64,000 nucleotides of DNA, from positions 62,001-126,000 of the forward strand of contig NZ_SKBU01000006.1 of the NCBI RefSeq assembly GCF_004337705.1, written 5' to 3'. How positions within the stretch are numbered: the stretch's first letter is position 1; every line of letters starts with the position of its first letter. Below are positions 53,100-64,000 of the stretch, one piece after another. The notes below the pieces were generated by a model. The model ran no database searches. It was not told the DNA's origin and saw nothing but the letters and a program-made list of their open reading frames with translations. The stretch comes from Rubrobacter taiwanensis. Lineage in GTDB: Bacteria > Actinomycetota > Rubrobacteria > Rubrobacterales > Rubrobacteraceae. The position numbers and the translations under genes were made by a program.

Positions 53100-53852
53100 C
53101 TAGCGGCCGGTCTCCTCCGGCCGCTCGCTCTCCCCGGCGGGCCGCTCGACCGTCTCCTCCTGAGGACCTTCCAGCTCCCCGGCGGACTTGAGGCCCATCT
53201 GAATCTCCATGAGTTCCAGCTCCCGCTCGGCCTCGAGCCGCTTCACGTCCACCTCGGCGGCCTGGATCTGGCGCTCCACCTCGCTGGTGCCCAGTTCGCC
53301 CACGGCCTCGGCCTCGTACAGCGACTGCCGCACGGCCTGCCGGGCCTTCTCCAGATCGCGGGAGGAGTCGGAGAGCGAGATCTGCGCCCGCGCCTCGTTC
53401 GCCGTCTGCAGGGCCCGCGCCCGCTGGTGCTCCTCCAGCAGCGCGGCCCGCTCCCGCACCACCTCGTTGTAGCGCTTCTCTTGATCGCGGAAGGCCCGCT
53501 CCATCTCCTCGGAGTTCCTGCGGGCGCTCTCCAGCCGGCCCTCGATCTCTGCGAGCTGGTTCTGAATCTCCTGCTTCTGCTGGATCACCTGCAGCGCCGC
53601 CTCCCGCTGGCCGCGTGCGGCCAGCTCCCGCGCCTGCCGCTCCCGGGCGGCGACGAGCTTGCGCTTCTCGGCCGCGTCGTTGGTGAGCATCTTCTCGTAG
53701 GCCATGGTCTTGGCCGCCGCGACCTGAAGCTTCTTCAGGTTGCTCAGCTCGTCCTGTACCGCATTCTCGAGCAGGACTTCCGGGTTGCGCTGCTCGACTC
53801 CGGAGATGAAGCGTCCGAAGAAGCCCCGGATAACTCTAAGTAGTCTGCCCAT
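53100..53852 (-). CDS. pspA: PspA/IM30 (VIPP1) family membrane-remodelling protein
   Basis: ATG 53852 gives 250 residues; a TTG six codons earlier is an alternative. An amphipathic N-terminus (MGRLLRVIRGFFGRFISGVE) is followed by the long helical hairpin of the PspA/IM30 family: NPEVLLENAVQDELSNLKKL, KMLTNDAAEKRKLVAARER, and further coiled coil to about residue 215, then a Pro/Glu-rich tail. PspA/VIPP1 proteins are bacterial ESCRT-III relatives that polymerise on stressed membranes. It heads a tight operon with two coiled-coil proteins (one membrane-anchored) and a J-domain protein. A TATAAT box lies about 50 bp upstream. Confidence 0.9.
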   Translation of the reverse strand: MGRLLRVIRGFFGRFISGVEQRNPEVLLENAVQDELSNLKKLQVAAAKTMAYEKMLTNDAAEKRKLVAARERQARELAARGQREAALQVIQQKQEIQNQLAEIEGRLESARRNSEEMERAFRDQEKRYNEVVRERAALLEEHQRARALQTANEARAQISLSDSSRDLEKARQAVRQSLYEAEAVGELGTSEVERQIQAAEVDVKRLEAERELELMEIQMGLKSAGELEGPQEETVERPAGESERPEETGR

Positions 53853-53905
53853 CGGCCCTGCTACCCCCAAGGATGGTAGAGATCTCTACGGCCCGTCCGG
53901 CTGCG

Positions 53906-53911
53906 ATTATA
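53906..53911 (-). promoter_or_regulatory. -10 box (TATAAT) of the pspA operon
   Basis: TATAAT on the minus strand, 53 bp ahead of the pspA ATG. The -35 region about 17 bp upstream (TTCGGC) is a poor match to TTGACA, so activator or alternative-sigma control is possible. Confidence 0.5.
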
Positions 53912-53950
53912 CCATCAGGGGCCGGGCTGCCGAATGGGGCGAAACCCGTA

Positions 53951-54919
53951 CTACTGGGCGGCCCGGCGGGCGGGCTCCGTCCCCCGGCCGGCGACTACTA
54001 TGGCGCTCGGGGACTCCATCTCGAAGGCCGCCTCCAGCGCCCGACCGGCGGCGAGCAGCAGCTCCTGCGGGGTGCGCGCATCCCGCGGGTAGATGGCCGC
54101 CCCGGCCCGCGTCTCCCTGGATCCGAGCGAGCTGGCGGCCGCCAGCACCCTCCGCGCCGCGCTCTCGACCACCCGGTCGTCCGCGCCGCTGAGGACGAGC
54201 CCGAACACGTCGCCCTCCCCGAGCAGGATGGGGTCCTCCACGCGCTGGCTGACGCGCTCCAGCAGCATGTCCACATCCTCCAGCTCCCGGCCGGGATCTA
54301 CCAGGATTACGGCCACCGGAACTCCCCGCCGCTCCGAGAGCTCGTAGGTTACGCGCTCCAGCAGCAGCGAGCCGTCGGGGTCGAAGGCGAACTCATCTTC
54401 GAGAGGAGCCTCTTCCTCCTTTTCCCGAGCGGTTAAAAAACCCAAGGTCCCGGCCGCAGCGAACGCCACTAGCCGGAAGAGGATCAGGCTCGGAGCCACC
54501 ACACCGCCGGCGAGACCGGGCAGCATCGCCAGAGCGTAACCCACTAGCGTCGCGCCCAGAGCCGCAAGCGGAATGATGCGGCTCCGGTGCAACGCCGCGG
54601 CGAGCAGCAGCGGGAAGAAGAGCGCATACAGCTCGCTGGAGGCTCCGCCGGTGAAGAAGGTCAGTGAGGCGAGCAGCGCCGCGAAGTACGCATAGCCCAC
54701 CGCACAGGCCACATCGGAGAACTGCTGCTGCGGCAGGAGCCCGGCGGCGACCGCCGAGGCTACCCACAGCGAGACCAGCGTGTAGAGCGGGATGTAGGCG
54801 ACCGCCGGAGTGTACGCGGGCTGGTGCACGAGGAAGACCGCAACCCCGATCAGCGCGAGCGAGAGCAGGGCGAAACCCTTGAAAACCCTCGCGTTCTGCT
54901 GGCTTCCTGCCGCCATCAT
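53951..54919 (-). CDS. Membrane protein with degenerate GGDEF-like domain
   Basis: A 322-residue protein from ATG 54919; a GTG or the ATG one codon later are alternatives, and no ribosome-binding site stands out. Six hydrophobic helices (about 13-180) resemble a MASE-type sensor. A short acidic linker precedes a GGDEF-fold region (about 195-315): LLERVTYELSERRGVPVAVI, VILVDPG, and the signature position reads GEGDVFGLVLSGAD instead of GGDEF. Synthesis of c-di-GMP is therefore unlikely. It could be an inactive receptor or have another nucleotide ligand. It follows a lipoprotein gene by 43 bp. Confidence 0.75.
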   Translation of the reverse strand: MMAAGSQQNARVFKGFALLSLALIGVAVFLVHQPAYTPAVAYIPLYTLVSLWVASAVAAGLLPQQQFSDVACAVGYAYFAALLASLTFFTGGASSELYALFFPLLLAAALHRSRIIPLAALGATLVGYALAMLPGLAGGVVAPSLILFRLVAFAAAGTLGFLTAREKEEEAPLEDEFAFDPDGSLLLERVTYELSERRGVPVAVILVDPGRELEDVDMLLERVSQRVEDPILLGEGDVFGLVLSGADDRVVESAARRVLAAASSLGSRETRAGAAIYPRDARTPQELLLAAGRALEAAFEMESPSAIVVAGRGTEPARRAAQ

Positions 54920-54962
54920 CGCCGGAACATGATACGCTCCTCCGTATCCCCGTTCCACCCGC

Positions 54963-55559
54963 CTACCCGGCGGCCGCCGGGACCCGCTCCTCCAGCCGCT
55001 CCCCATCCCGGGTGGTGGAGAGGATCCAGACCGGCTCCCCGCCGGAGAAGGAGTCCAGCCCGGCAGCGGCCTCCGCTCCCGGGTTCTCCCGCAGGTGCGG
55101 CCCCACATCCTCGCTCTGCTCCAGAGCCTCCGGGCTGTCTACCAGATCTTCCGGGGCGGGGAGCGCGTTGCTCCGGATGTGCTCCACATCGGGCTCCGGG
55201 AGCTGCTGGATACCGCTCTCGGGGTCCAGGTCCGGACGGCCCCCTATCACGGCGACGCTGGCCACGGCCCCGGCAGACTCCGAGACGTAGGAGTAGAGCC
55301 AGCCCTGCGCCGTTCCTCCCGCATCCACGGAGGCGAGCGAGGCCACCGAGTAGAGCTCGGCGTCTTGCCGCCAGTCGGCGGCGAGACCGTCCGCCGCCGG
55401 AAGCCACTCCAGCGCCGTCCCGCGCGGAGCGTCGGCCGGGATCTCCGGCCCCATCACCCCGTACTGCTCCTCCCCGCCGGGCTCCTCGGGAGCCTCCTCC
55501 CCGGCACATCCGGCGAGCGCGAAGACGAGCAGCGCGAGTACCGCTACAATCCTGAACAT
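54963..55559 (-). CDS. Putative lipoprotein of unknown function
   Basis: A 198-residue protein starting MFRIVAVLALLVFALAGCAG: a short signal peptide and lipobox LAGC. The mature part is acidic, with segments ALEWLPAADGLAADWR, ASVAVIGGRPDLDPESGIQQ and GGEPVWILSTTRDGERLEER. No domain is recognised. It lies upstream of the degenerate GGDEF gene on the same strand and is divergent from another lipoprotein gene with 36 bp between, so both promoters must be compressed into or overlap the coding starts. Confidence 0.75.
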   Translation of the reverse strand: MFRIVAVLALLVFALAGCAGEEAPEEPGGEEQYGVMGPEIPADAPRGTALEWLPAADGLAADWRQDAELYSVASLASVDAGGTAQGWLYSYVSESAGAVASVAVIGGRPDLDPESGIQQLPEPDVEHIRSNALPAPEDLVDSPEALEQSEDVGPHLRENPGAEAAAGLDSFSGGEPVWILSTTRDGERLEERVPAAAG

Positions 55560-55595
55560 GGCCGGAGATTCTACCGCAGAACCGGACCCGGTGGA

Positions 55596-58917
<3,322 letters not shown>

Positions 58918-59037
58918 AACTCCGCTAGCGGCCGCTTACCGGGGGGAGGCTGATGACCGCCCCACCCTCCCGGGCCACGCCGACCGTGAACAACATCCCG
59001 ACCACGCGCATCAGCTCCGTAGGGTAGTGCGGGACAC

Positions 59038-59820
59038 CTACCCGCGCGGCACGAGCGCGAACGCCCGGATCGGGCTGCCCGTACCGCCCACCAGCTTCAG
59101 CGGCGCGACGACGAGCAGGGCCCCGGCCGGCGGCAGCTCGGCGAGGTTGGCGAGCTGCGTTATGCCGTACTTGCCCGCTCCGAGCAGGTAGTAGTGGACC
59201 GGGAAGGGCGGGTCGAACTCGCCCGCCATGCCGGCGTCTATGCCGACCGTCTCCACCCCGACGCCCACCAGCGGCGACTCCTCCGCGATCCAGCGCGCGC
59301 ACTCCACGTCGAAGCCGGGCGATTGCGGCCGACCCGAGCCCGCGTTGAGAAACAGCTCCTCGTCGTGGGCGCGGGCGTCCCAGCCGGTGCGCAACAGCAG
59401 CCAGCCGCCCTCCGGGAGCGGGCCGTGCTCGCTCTCGAAGGCTCTCACGTCGTCCACGGTGAGCAGGTAGTCCGGATCTTCGGCGGCCTCGGCGGAGCGG
59501 TCTATGACGGCGGCGGGAGCCACGAGGTGCTGTGGGGAGACCTGCGAGACGTCCAGGCCGTCCCGGCCGGTGATCCAGTGGATGGGCGCGTCGAAGTGGG
59601 TCCCGACGTGCTCTCCGATCTCCAGCCAGTTCCAGGCCCAGGCGGGGCCGCGGTCGTCGTAGGCACTGATCTCGTGCACCCTCAGCCCCGGCGTGTTCAC
59701 GAACGGCTCGGGGAGCCGGATGACCGGCGTCTTCTCGCTCAAAGGCTGCGTCAGGTCCACGACCTCCACCGAGCCGCCCGCCAGAGCCTCCACCAGTGAC
59801 GCAACGGGATTCCCTGCCAT
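59038..59820 (-). CDS. Cyclase-family metal-dependent hydrolase (kynurenine-formamidase-like)
   Basis: A 260-residue cyclase/KynB-family protein. Motifs: VVDLTQPLSEKTPVIRLPEP, the metal-binding H-x-G-T-H-x-D (EHVGTHFDAPIHW), LLLRTGWDARA, and VGVGVETVGIDAG near the C-terminal third. Members hydrolyse formamides, lactones or isatin-type amides. The precise substrate is unknown; no tryptophan-degradation gene is nearby. It follows the ThDP enzyme on the same strand, separated by a strong hairpin. Confidence 0.87.
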   Translation of the reverse strand: MAGNPVASLVEALAGGSVEVVDLTQPLSEKTPVIRLPEPFVNTPGLRVHEISAYDDRGPAWAWNWLEIGEHVGTHFDAPIHWITGRDGLDVSQVSPQHLVAPAAVIDRSAEAAEDPDYLLTVDDVRAFESEHGPLPEGGWLLLRTGWDARAHDEELFLNAGSGRPQSPGFDVECARWIAEESPLVGVGVETVGIDAGMAGEFDPPFPVHYYLLGAGKYGITQLANLAELPPAGALLVVAPLKLVGGTGSPIRAFALVPRG

Positions 59821-59843
59821 CGTCCCTCCTTCTCGCAGGCTTC

Positions 59844-59876
59844 GGGTCTTTAGGCTTCAGCGAGGCCTAAAGACCC
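59844..59876. terminator. Strong hairpin between ThDP enzyme and cyclase genes
   Basis: GGGTCTTTAGGC-N9-GCCTAAAGACCC is a 12-bp perfect stem. It starts 5 bp after the ThDP-enzyme stop (minus strand). On the plus strand it is followed by CATTTTC; on the minus strand no T-run follows. It may terminate or partly attenuate read-through into the cyclase gene. Confidence 0.6.
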
Positions 59877-59881
59877 CATTT

Positions 59882-61525
59882 TCAATGCGCGCGGAACGCC
59901 TCCTCCAGCCACCCGGCCCGCACCGCGGGGTTGACCTTGGCATCTATCACGAGCGGCCGGTCTCTCCGGCCAAGCCACTCCTTGAGTGGTGCGAGGTCTT
60001 CCGGCCTCCTGACCGTGACGCCCTCCGCTCCGGCGGCGCGGGCCAGAGCCGCGAAGTCCGTATCGGGGAACCGCGTGTGCTCCACCGGGTGCCCCATCGG
60101 GCCGAAGTGGTGGACCTCCGCGCCGTAGGCGGCGTCGTTGTAGATGAGGATCACCATCCCCAAACGGTAGCGGGCGGCCGTCTCCAGCTCGCCGAGCGCC
60201 ATGAGCGCCCCACCGTCCCCGAGAGCAGCGACCGCGACCCGGTCCGGCCGCGCGACCGCGGCCCCGATGGCGCAGCCGAGCCCCAGCCCCACCGACTGGA
60301 AGGCGTTCGGGAAGACGAACCCGTGGGGGTCGGGCACCCGCAGGTACATAGCCGGGTAGCCCAGGAAGTGGCCGGAGTCGGTCGCTACCGTGCGCTCCGG
60401 CGGCAGGAGGTCGTCGAGCGCGATGCTGAGCGTGCGGGGGTCTATATACCCGTCCGTGCCCTCGTCCCGGTACGGCTCGTCGCGCCAGCGGCGGCGCGGG
60501 ATCTCCCGCCGCACCTCTGCGGTGCGGAAGCCCTCCTTCCGCACCCCGCGCCGCGCGAGCTCGTCCGCAATGGCCTTCGCGGCGGCCGCCGCATCCCCGA
60601 CCACGCCCACGTCCACCCGGTGCAGCGCCCCAACGGCCTCCTCGTCCAGATCCACCTGCACCACCCGAGCCCCGGGCGGGAAGAGCCGCCCGTGGCGCGT
60701 GGTCCAGTGGTTGAGCGTCGCGCCGAACGCGAGCACGACGTCCGCCCGGCTCAGCAGCTCCACGGCCAGCGGCGAGGCGAAGCCGCCCGCGATCCCCACC
60801 GCGTACGGCAGCCCGGAGAAGAGGCCGTGGCCCATCGCGCTCGTCGCCAGCAGCGCCCCCACCCGCTCGCCGAGCCCCTCCAGCTCCGCGCGCGCTCCGG
60901 AGAGCGCGGCCCCGCGTCCGGCCACGATCACGGGCCGCTCGCAGATCTCCAGCAGGTCCGCCACCCGCTCGATAGCGCCCGCCGCCGGGCGCGGCGGCTC
61001 CAGGTCCGGCCAGCCGGGGATGTGCGGGCTGTTCGAGGACTCCTGTCCCACCAGGTCTATCGGGATGTTGAGCACCACCGGGCGGCGCTCGACTCTCGCC
61101 CGCCGCAGCGCCCGCGCGGTGTCCGCCGCGGCGCTCTCGGGGCCACGCACCCGCTCGGGTATAGCGCCGAGTGTCCCGGCCACGCCGCCCTGGTCTATCT
61201 TGAAGTTGGACCACAGCGTGCCCGGCGGCGTGTCGGCCGCCAGGAGCAGCAGGGGCGTCCGGTTCTTGGCCGCCTCGGTGAGCCCGGTGAGCGCGTTGGT
61301 GAAGCCCGGCCCCTGGTGCGTTGTGCACACCCCCACCTTCCCGCCGGCGCGCGCGTAGCCGTCGGCCATCGTGATCGCGCCGTTCTCGTGCCGGGCGGCG
61401 TAGAAGCTCGCCCCCGCCGCGTGCAGCGCGTTGACCACGGTGAAGTTCCCGCTGCCCACGAGCCCGAAGAACGTATCCACCCCCCGGTCGGCCAGCGTCC
61501 GCCCGATAGCCTCAGAGACCCGCAT
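59882..61525 (-). CDS. Thiamine-diphosphate enzyme (acetolactate synthase / decarboxylase family)
   Basis: A 547-residue three-domain ThDP enzyme. PYR domain: FFGLVGSGNFTVVNAL, ARHENGAITMADGYAR (catalytic Glu), GVCTTHQGPGFTNALTGL. Middle domain: ERPVIVAGRGAALSGARAEL, SAMGHGLFSGLPY. PP domain: SVGLGLGCAIGAAVARPDRV and GDGGALMALGELETAARYRL with GMVILIYND, the GDG-x(n)-ND cofactor motif. It decarboxylates a 2-oxo acid and either releases the aldehyde or condenses it. It is not clearly IlvB, oxalyl-CoA decarboxylase or Xsc. A CoA-binding-protein gene lies upstream. Confidence 0.88.
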   Translation of the reverse strand: MRVSEAIGRTLADRGVDTFFGLVGSGNFTVVNALHAAGASFYAARHENGAITMADGYARAGGKVGVCTTHQGPGFTNALTGLTEAAKNRTPLLLLAADTPPGTLWSNFKIDQGGVAGTLGAIPERVRGPESAAADTARALRRARVERRPVVLNIPIDLVGQESSNSPHIPGWPDLEPPRPAAGAIERVADLLEICERPVIVAGRGAALSGARAELEGLGERVGALLATSAMGHGLFSGLPYAVGIAGGFASPLAVELLSRADVVLAFGATLNHWTTRHGRLFPPGARVVQVDLDEEAVGALHRVDVGVVGDAAAAAKAIADELARRGVRKEGFRTAEVRREIPRRRWRDEPYRDEGTDGYIDPRTLSIALDDLLPPERTVATDSGHFLGYPAMYLRVPDPHGFVFPNAFQSVGLGLGCAIGAAVARPDRVAVAALGDGGALMALGELETAARYRLGMVILIYNDAAYGAEVHHFGPMGHPVEHTRFPDTDFAALARAAGAEGVTVRRPEDLAPLKEWLGRRDRPLVIDAKVNPAVRAGWLEEAFRAH

Positions 61526-61589
61526 AGCGTCCAGTCCTTTCCCGCTCGCAATTCCCCTGAAGAACCTTAAAGTAATCCGCCGGGGGCGT

Positions 61590-62006
61590 CTACCCCACCA
61601 GGGAAGCGTGGTCCACCTTGATGCAGCGGTCCATCACTACGGTCAGGCCGCGCTCCGCGGCGTAGCGGGCCGCCGCCTCGTTGATGACGCCGAGCTGCAT
61701 CCAGAGAACCTTCGCCCCGGCCGCCACCGCGTCTTCGGCGACCGGACCGACGAACTCGCTGCGGCGGAACACGTCCACTATGTCTATCTCCTCTTCTATC
61801 TCGCGCAGCGAAGCGTAGGGCTCCTCGCCGAGCACCGGCCCGCTCAGGTTCGGGTTGACCGGCAAGACGCGGTACCCGGCAGACTGCAGGAAACGCGCGA
61901 TCCTGTGGCTCGTGCGGTGGGGTTTGTCCGAGAGCCCGACCACGGCGATGTTCTTGGCGGCCTGGAGTATCTCGCGGATCTCGGCGTCGGATGGGTTGCG
62001 GTGCAT
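61590..62006 (-). CDS. CoA-binding domain protein (YccU family)
   Basis: A 138-residue Rossmann-fold protein of the small CoA-binding family: NIAVVGLSDKPHRTSHRIAR (glycine loop), YRVLPVNPNLSGPVLGEEPY, IDIVDVFRRSEFVGPVAEDA and LWMQLGVINEAAARYAAERG, ending MDRCIKVDH. The ATG at 62006 gives the usual size; longer readings run into non-homologous sequence. The domain resembles that of succinyl-CoA synthetase alpha, without a catalytic partner. Role unknown. It is divergent from the aminotransferase gene. Confidence 0.9.
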   Translation of the reverse strand: MHRNPSDAEIREILQAAKNIAVVGLSDKPHRTSHRIARFLQSAGYRVLPVNPNLSGPVLGEEPYASLREIEEEIDIVDVFRRSEFVGPVAEDAVAAGAKVLWMQLGVINEAAARYAAERGLTVVMDRCIKVDHASLVG

Positions 62007-62135
62007 GAGACGGCTCCTTTTTCGCCCATGGTACCCCTCCGGGCAGCCGCTTGACATCCCCCGCCCCTGCACTACAGTGACCTCGCAAGGCCAGAACGAC
62101 AACCTTCTCCGGCGGGAGAAGGGGAAGGAGGGTGC

Positions 62136-63473
62136 ATGATCGGGGAGACGCAGCAGTGGGTGGAGAAGGACCGCAGATACGTGTGGCACGCGCTGGCCGG
62201 GTACGACCCGAACTCCTCGCCGCTGACCATCGCAGAGGCCAAAGGAGCGTGGGTCACGGACATAGAAGGCAACCGCTACCTGGACGCCATGAGCGGGCTG
62301 TGGTGCGTCAACGCCGGCTACGGCCGCGAGGAGCTGGCCCGCGCTGCCTACGAGCAGCTTAAGGTTATGCCCTACTACCCCCTCACCCAGAGCCACCTGC
62401 CGGCGATAGAGCTGGGGGAGAAGCTGAACGAGCTGCTCGGGGACGAGTACACCTTCTTCTTCTCTAACTCGGGATCTGAGGCCAACGAGGTGGCCTTCAA
62501 GGTGGCCCGCCAGTACCACCAGCAGCGCGGCGAGCCCTCCCGCTGGAAGTTCATCTCCCGCTACCGGGCCTACCACGGCAACTCCATGGGCGCGCTGGCG
62601 GCGACCGGACAGGCGCTGCGCAAGTACCGCTACGAGCCGCTCTCCCCGGGATTCGTGCACGTCGAGCCGCCGGACACCTACCGCGGGGAGTACGGCGGGC
62701 CGGACGCCGGGAAGAGGTACGCGGAGAAGATAGAGCGCGTCATTCGCTGGGAGCTGCCCGAGACGGTGGCGGGGGTGATCATGGAGCCGATCATAACCGG
62801 CGGCGGCGTCCTGGTGCCGCCGGAAGACTACATGGGCGAGGTGGAGCGCATCTGCCGGGAGAACGGGGTGCTCTTGATCTCAGACGAGGTGATCTGCGGC
62901 TTCGGGCGCACCGGCGAGGCGTTCGGGTTCATGAACTACGGCGTGGAACCGGATATCGTGACGATGGCCAAGGGGATAACCAGCGGCTACCTGCCGCTCT
63001 CGGCCACGGCCGTAAAGCGCGAGCTGTTCGAGGAGTTCAAAGGCGAAGACTACGCCCGCTTCCGGCATGTCAACACCTTCGGCGGCAACCCGGCGGCCTG
63101 CGCGCTGGCGCTAAAGAACCTCCGGATTATGGAGGAAGAGAACCTCTTTAAGCGTCCGGCGGCCCTGGGGGAGCAGCTGCTTGGAGAGCTCTCGGCGCTG
63201 GAAGACCACCCGCACGTCGGGGAGATAAGAGGCAAGGGGCTGCTCATCGGCATTGAGCTTGTAGAGGACAAGGCGAGCAAGCGCCCGGCGGGCGGGGCGC
63301 TGGTCGGCCAGATGATAAGCGCCTGCAGGGAGCGGGGTTTAATCGTGGGCAGGAACGGCGACACGGTGGCCGGGTACAGCAACGTCATCACGCTCGCCCC
63401 GCCCCTGAGCATCACGGAGGAAGACCTGCGGTTCATCGCCCGCACGCTCAGGGAGTGCATCGGCGAGCTATAA
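62136..63473 (+). CDS. Class III aminotransferase (omega-amino acid:pyruvate type)
   Basis: A 445-residue PLP enzyme with GGAAGGAGG before the ATG. Signatures: GAWVTDIEGNRYLDAMSGLW, NSGSEANEVAFKVARQYH, YHGNSMGALAATGQ, ISDEVICGFGRTG, and DIVTMAKGITSGYLPLSA containing the PLP lysine (AKG), then NTFGGNPAACALAL. The sequence resembles the beta-alanine/taurine:pyruvate group, judging from the LWCVN and PYYPLTQSHLPA segments. It would move an omega-amino group to pyruvate, giving alanine and an aldehyde such as malonate semialdehyde or sulfoacetaldehyde. Specificity is inferred. Confidence 0.88.
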   Translation: MIGETQQWVEKDRRYVWHALAGYDPNSSPLTIAEAKGAWVTDIEGNRYLDAMSGLWCVNAGYGREELARAAYEQLKVMPYYPLTQSHLPAIELGEKLNELLGDEYTFFFSNSGSEANEVAFKVARQYHQQRGEPSRWKFISRYRAYHGNSMGALAATGQALRKYRYEPLSPGFVHVEPPDTYRGEYGGPDAGKRYAEKIERVIRWELPETVAGVIMEPIITGGGVLVPPEDYMGEVERICRENGVLLISDEVICGFGRTGEAFGFMNYGVEPDIVTMAKGITSGYLPLSATAVKRELFEEFKGEDYARFRHVNTFGGNPAACALALKNLRIMEEENLFKRPAALGEQLLGELSALEDHPHVGEIRGKGLLIGIELVEDKASKRPAGGALVGQMISACRERGLIVGRNGDTVAGYSNVITLAPPLSITEEDLRFIARTLRECIGEL

Positions 63474-63729
63474 CCCGCTCCACCTCGTGCGGCTCGCCCC
63501 GGATCTCCACCGGCGAGCTCTCAGGCCGCATGTGCTGCGGGCTCTTGAGCCCGGTGCCGGTCACCAGCACCACGATTCTCCCGCTGCGCCCGATCAGATC
63601 CGCCCCCAGCGCAGGCCAGCCCGGCGAACGCCGCCGCAGGCCGCCAGCGTCCGGATCGCCCGCAGCAGGAGTTCGACGCACCCCTCGCCCGAATCTACCC
63701 GTTCCGGGTCGTCGTAGCGGATCGCGCAC
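63448..63729 (-). pseudogene. Threonine-synthase-like PLP enzyme C-terminal remnant
   Basis: The minus strand reads GADLIGRSGRIVVLVTGTGL and then KSPQHM, which matches the end of threonine synthase family proteins (L-I-G-x-x-x-x-V-V-V-L-T-G-x-G-L-K-D-P). The preceding residues (PDAGGLRRRSPGWPALG) are only loosely similar, and a better match to the helix before it may lie in another frame. No start, PLP lysine or N-terminal domain is present. The fragment overlaps the aminotransferase 3' end by 26 bp. Family call tentative. Confidence 0.5.
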
Positions 63730-63774
63730 CGTCTTCTAGCACCACGGCCGCCGACGCGACTTCCCCCGCCCTCC

Positions 63775-64000
63775 TCACTCGTAGCCGCACCAGTCCATGG
63801 CCAAGAGCGCGTAGGTTTTGGTTGCGGTAAGCAGCTCGTCGATCAGGACGTACTCATCATCCCCGTGGGCCACCCGGATGTCGCCGGGTCCGTAGCTGAT
63901 CGCGGGAACACCCCCGGCGTTGAGGAACGCCGTGTCTTCGACCGCAGCGAACCCCTGAACGGGGGGCCGGCCGGCGAAGCGCGTGCCCTCTGCCGCCTGC
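63775..64000 (-). CDS. M20-family metallopeptidase / amidohydrolase, C-terminal end (partial)
   Basis: From the window edge to TGA 63777-63775 the minus strand encodes about 75 residues. They include GFAAVEDTAFLNAGGVPAIS and YGPGDIRVAHGDDEYVLIDE, ending TYALLAMDWCGYE. The G-P-G-x-x-x-x-A-H-x-x-D-E-x-V motif with its metal-ligand His is the C-terminal signature of ArgE/DapE/ACY1 (M20) enzymes, which cleave N-acyl or peptide bonds with a two-zinc centre. The rest lies beyond the window, so substrate class cannot be judged. Confidence 0.83.
   Translation of the reverse strand, partial: QAAEGTRFAGRPPVQGFAAVEDTAFLNAGGVPAISYGPGDIRVAHGDDEYVLIDELLTATKTYALLAMDWCGYE

Noticed and set aside
58925-59037. 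Short minus-strand tail reading MRVVGMLFTVGVAREGGAVI before the TauE/SafE gene
   Set aside because: Looks vaguely protein-like, but it is only about 30 residues, belongs to no recognised family, and its longer frame is a shadow of the cyclase gene.
59882-61525. Naming the ThDP enzyme Xsc or IlvB
   Set aside because: General ThDP motifs are clear, but I could not see features specific for sulfoacetaldehyde acetyltransferase or for acetolactate synthase; no IlvN gene is adjacent.

Overview
The window looks like chromosomal DNA of a high-GC, thermophile-like actinobacterium. My best guess is Rubrobacter or a close relative. This rests on strong G/C bias at third codon positions, frequent GTG/TTG starts, promoters with a -10 box about 7 nt from the start codon, and proteins that read like Rubrobacter homologues. 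It is recognition from memory, not a database match. Nothing indicates a plasmid or phage, and I see no rRNA or CRISPR array.

Region by region: (1) 1-7.7 kb is mostly housekeeping: a decayed toxin-antitoxin pair, lipoate-protein ligase, a molybdopterin oxidoreductase, a DUF255/thioredoxin-fold protein, a membrane-anchored staphylococcal-type nuclease and an enolase-superfamily enzyme. (2) 8.3-9.15 kb is a mosaic of dead insertion sequences (IS3-like fused to IS630-like). (3) 9.2-30.9 kb is an organic-acid island with less extreme codon bias. It holds three unrelated carboxylate transporters (GntP, TRAP DctPQM, TctABC), a glycolate/glyoxylate operon (aminotransferase, GlcF, GlcD), two CoA-transferase plus crotonase pairs, and three FCD-type GntR regulators. 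Repeated palindromes tie regulators to operons: GTATACAGTATAC at three promoters and TGTCGAC-centred dyads at two. A decayed LysR gene closes the island. (4) 31.7-40.3 kb is an arabinofuranoside locus: sugar ABC transporter without ATPase, GH51 and GH127 enzymes, and a GntR regulator with a shared 14-bp site. The remains of an alcohol dehydrogenase and a sugar-acid dehydratase have been fused by deletion. It ends in an IS1380-like relic beside tRNA-Gln(CTG).

(5) 41-58 kb is again core-like: HtpX and LemA, a methyltransferase, glutamate synthase GltBD, a tyrosine recombinase homologue that has lost most catalytic residues, a sortase, a tight four-gene PspA / membrane coiled-coil / coiled-coil / J-domain operon, a degenerate GGDEF membrane protein, two lipoproteins and NAD-dependent DNA ligase. 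(6) 58-64 kb carries a TauE/SafE permease, a cyclase-family hydrolase, a ThDP enzyme, a CoA-binding protein, a class III aminotransferase, a threonine-synthase-like relic and the end of an M20 peptidase.

The most interesting candidates are the PspA operon with its own J-domain protein (parallel to VIPP1 remodelling by Hsp70 and a J-protein in chloroplasts), the catalytically degenerate Xer-like protein, and the duplicated CoA-transferase/crotonase module whose crotonases lack both canonical glutamates.
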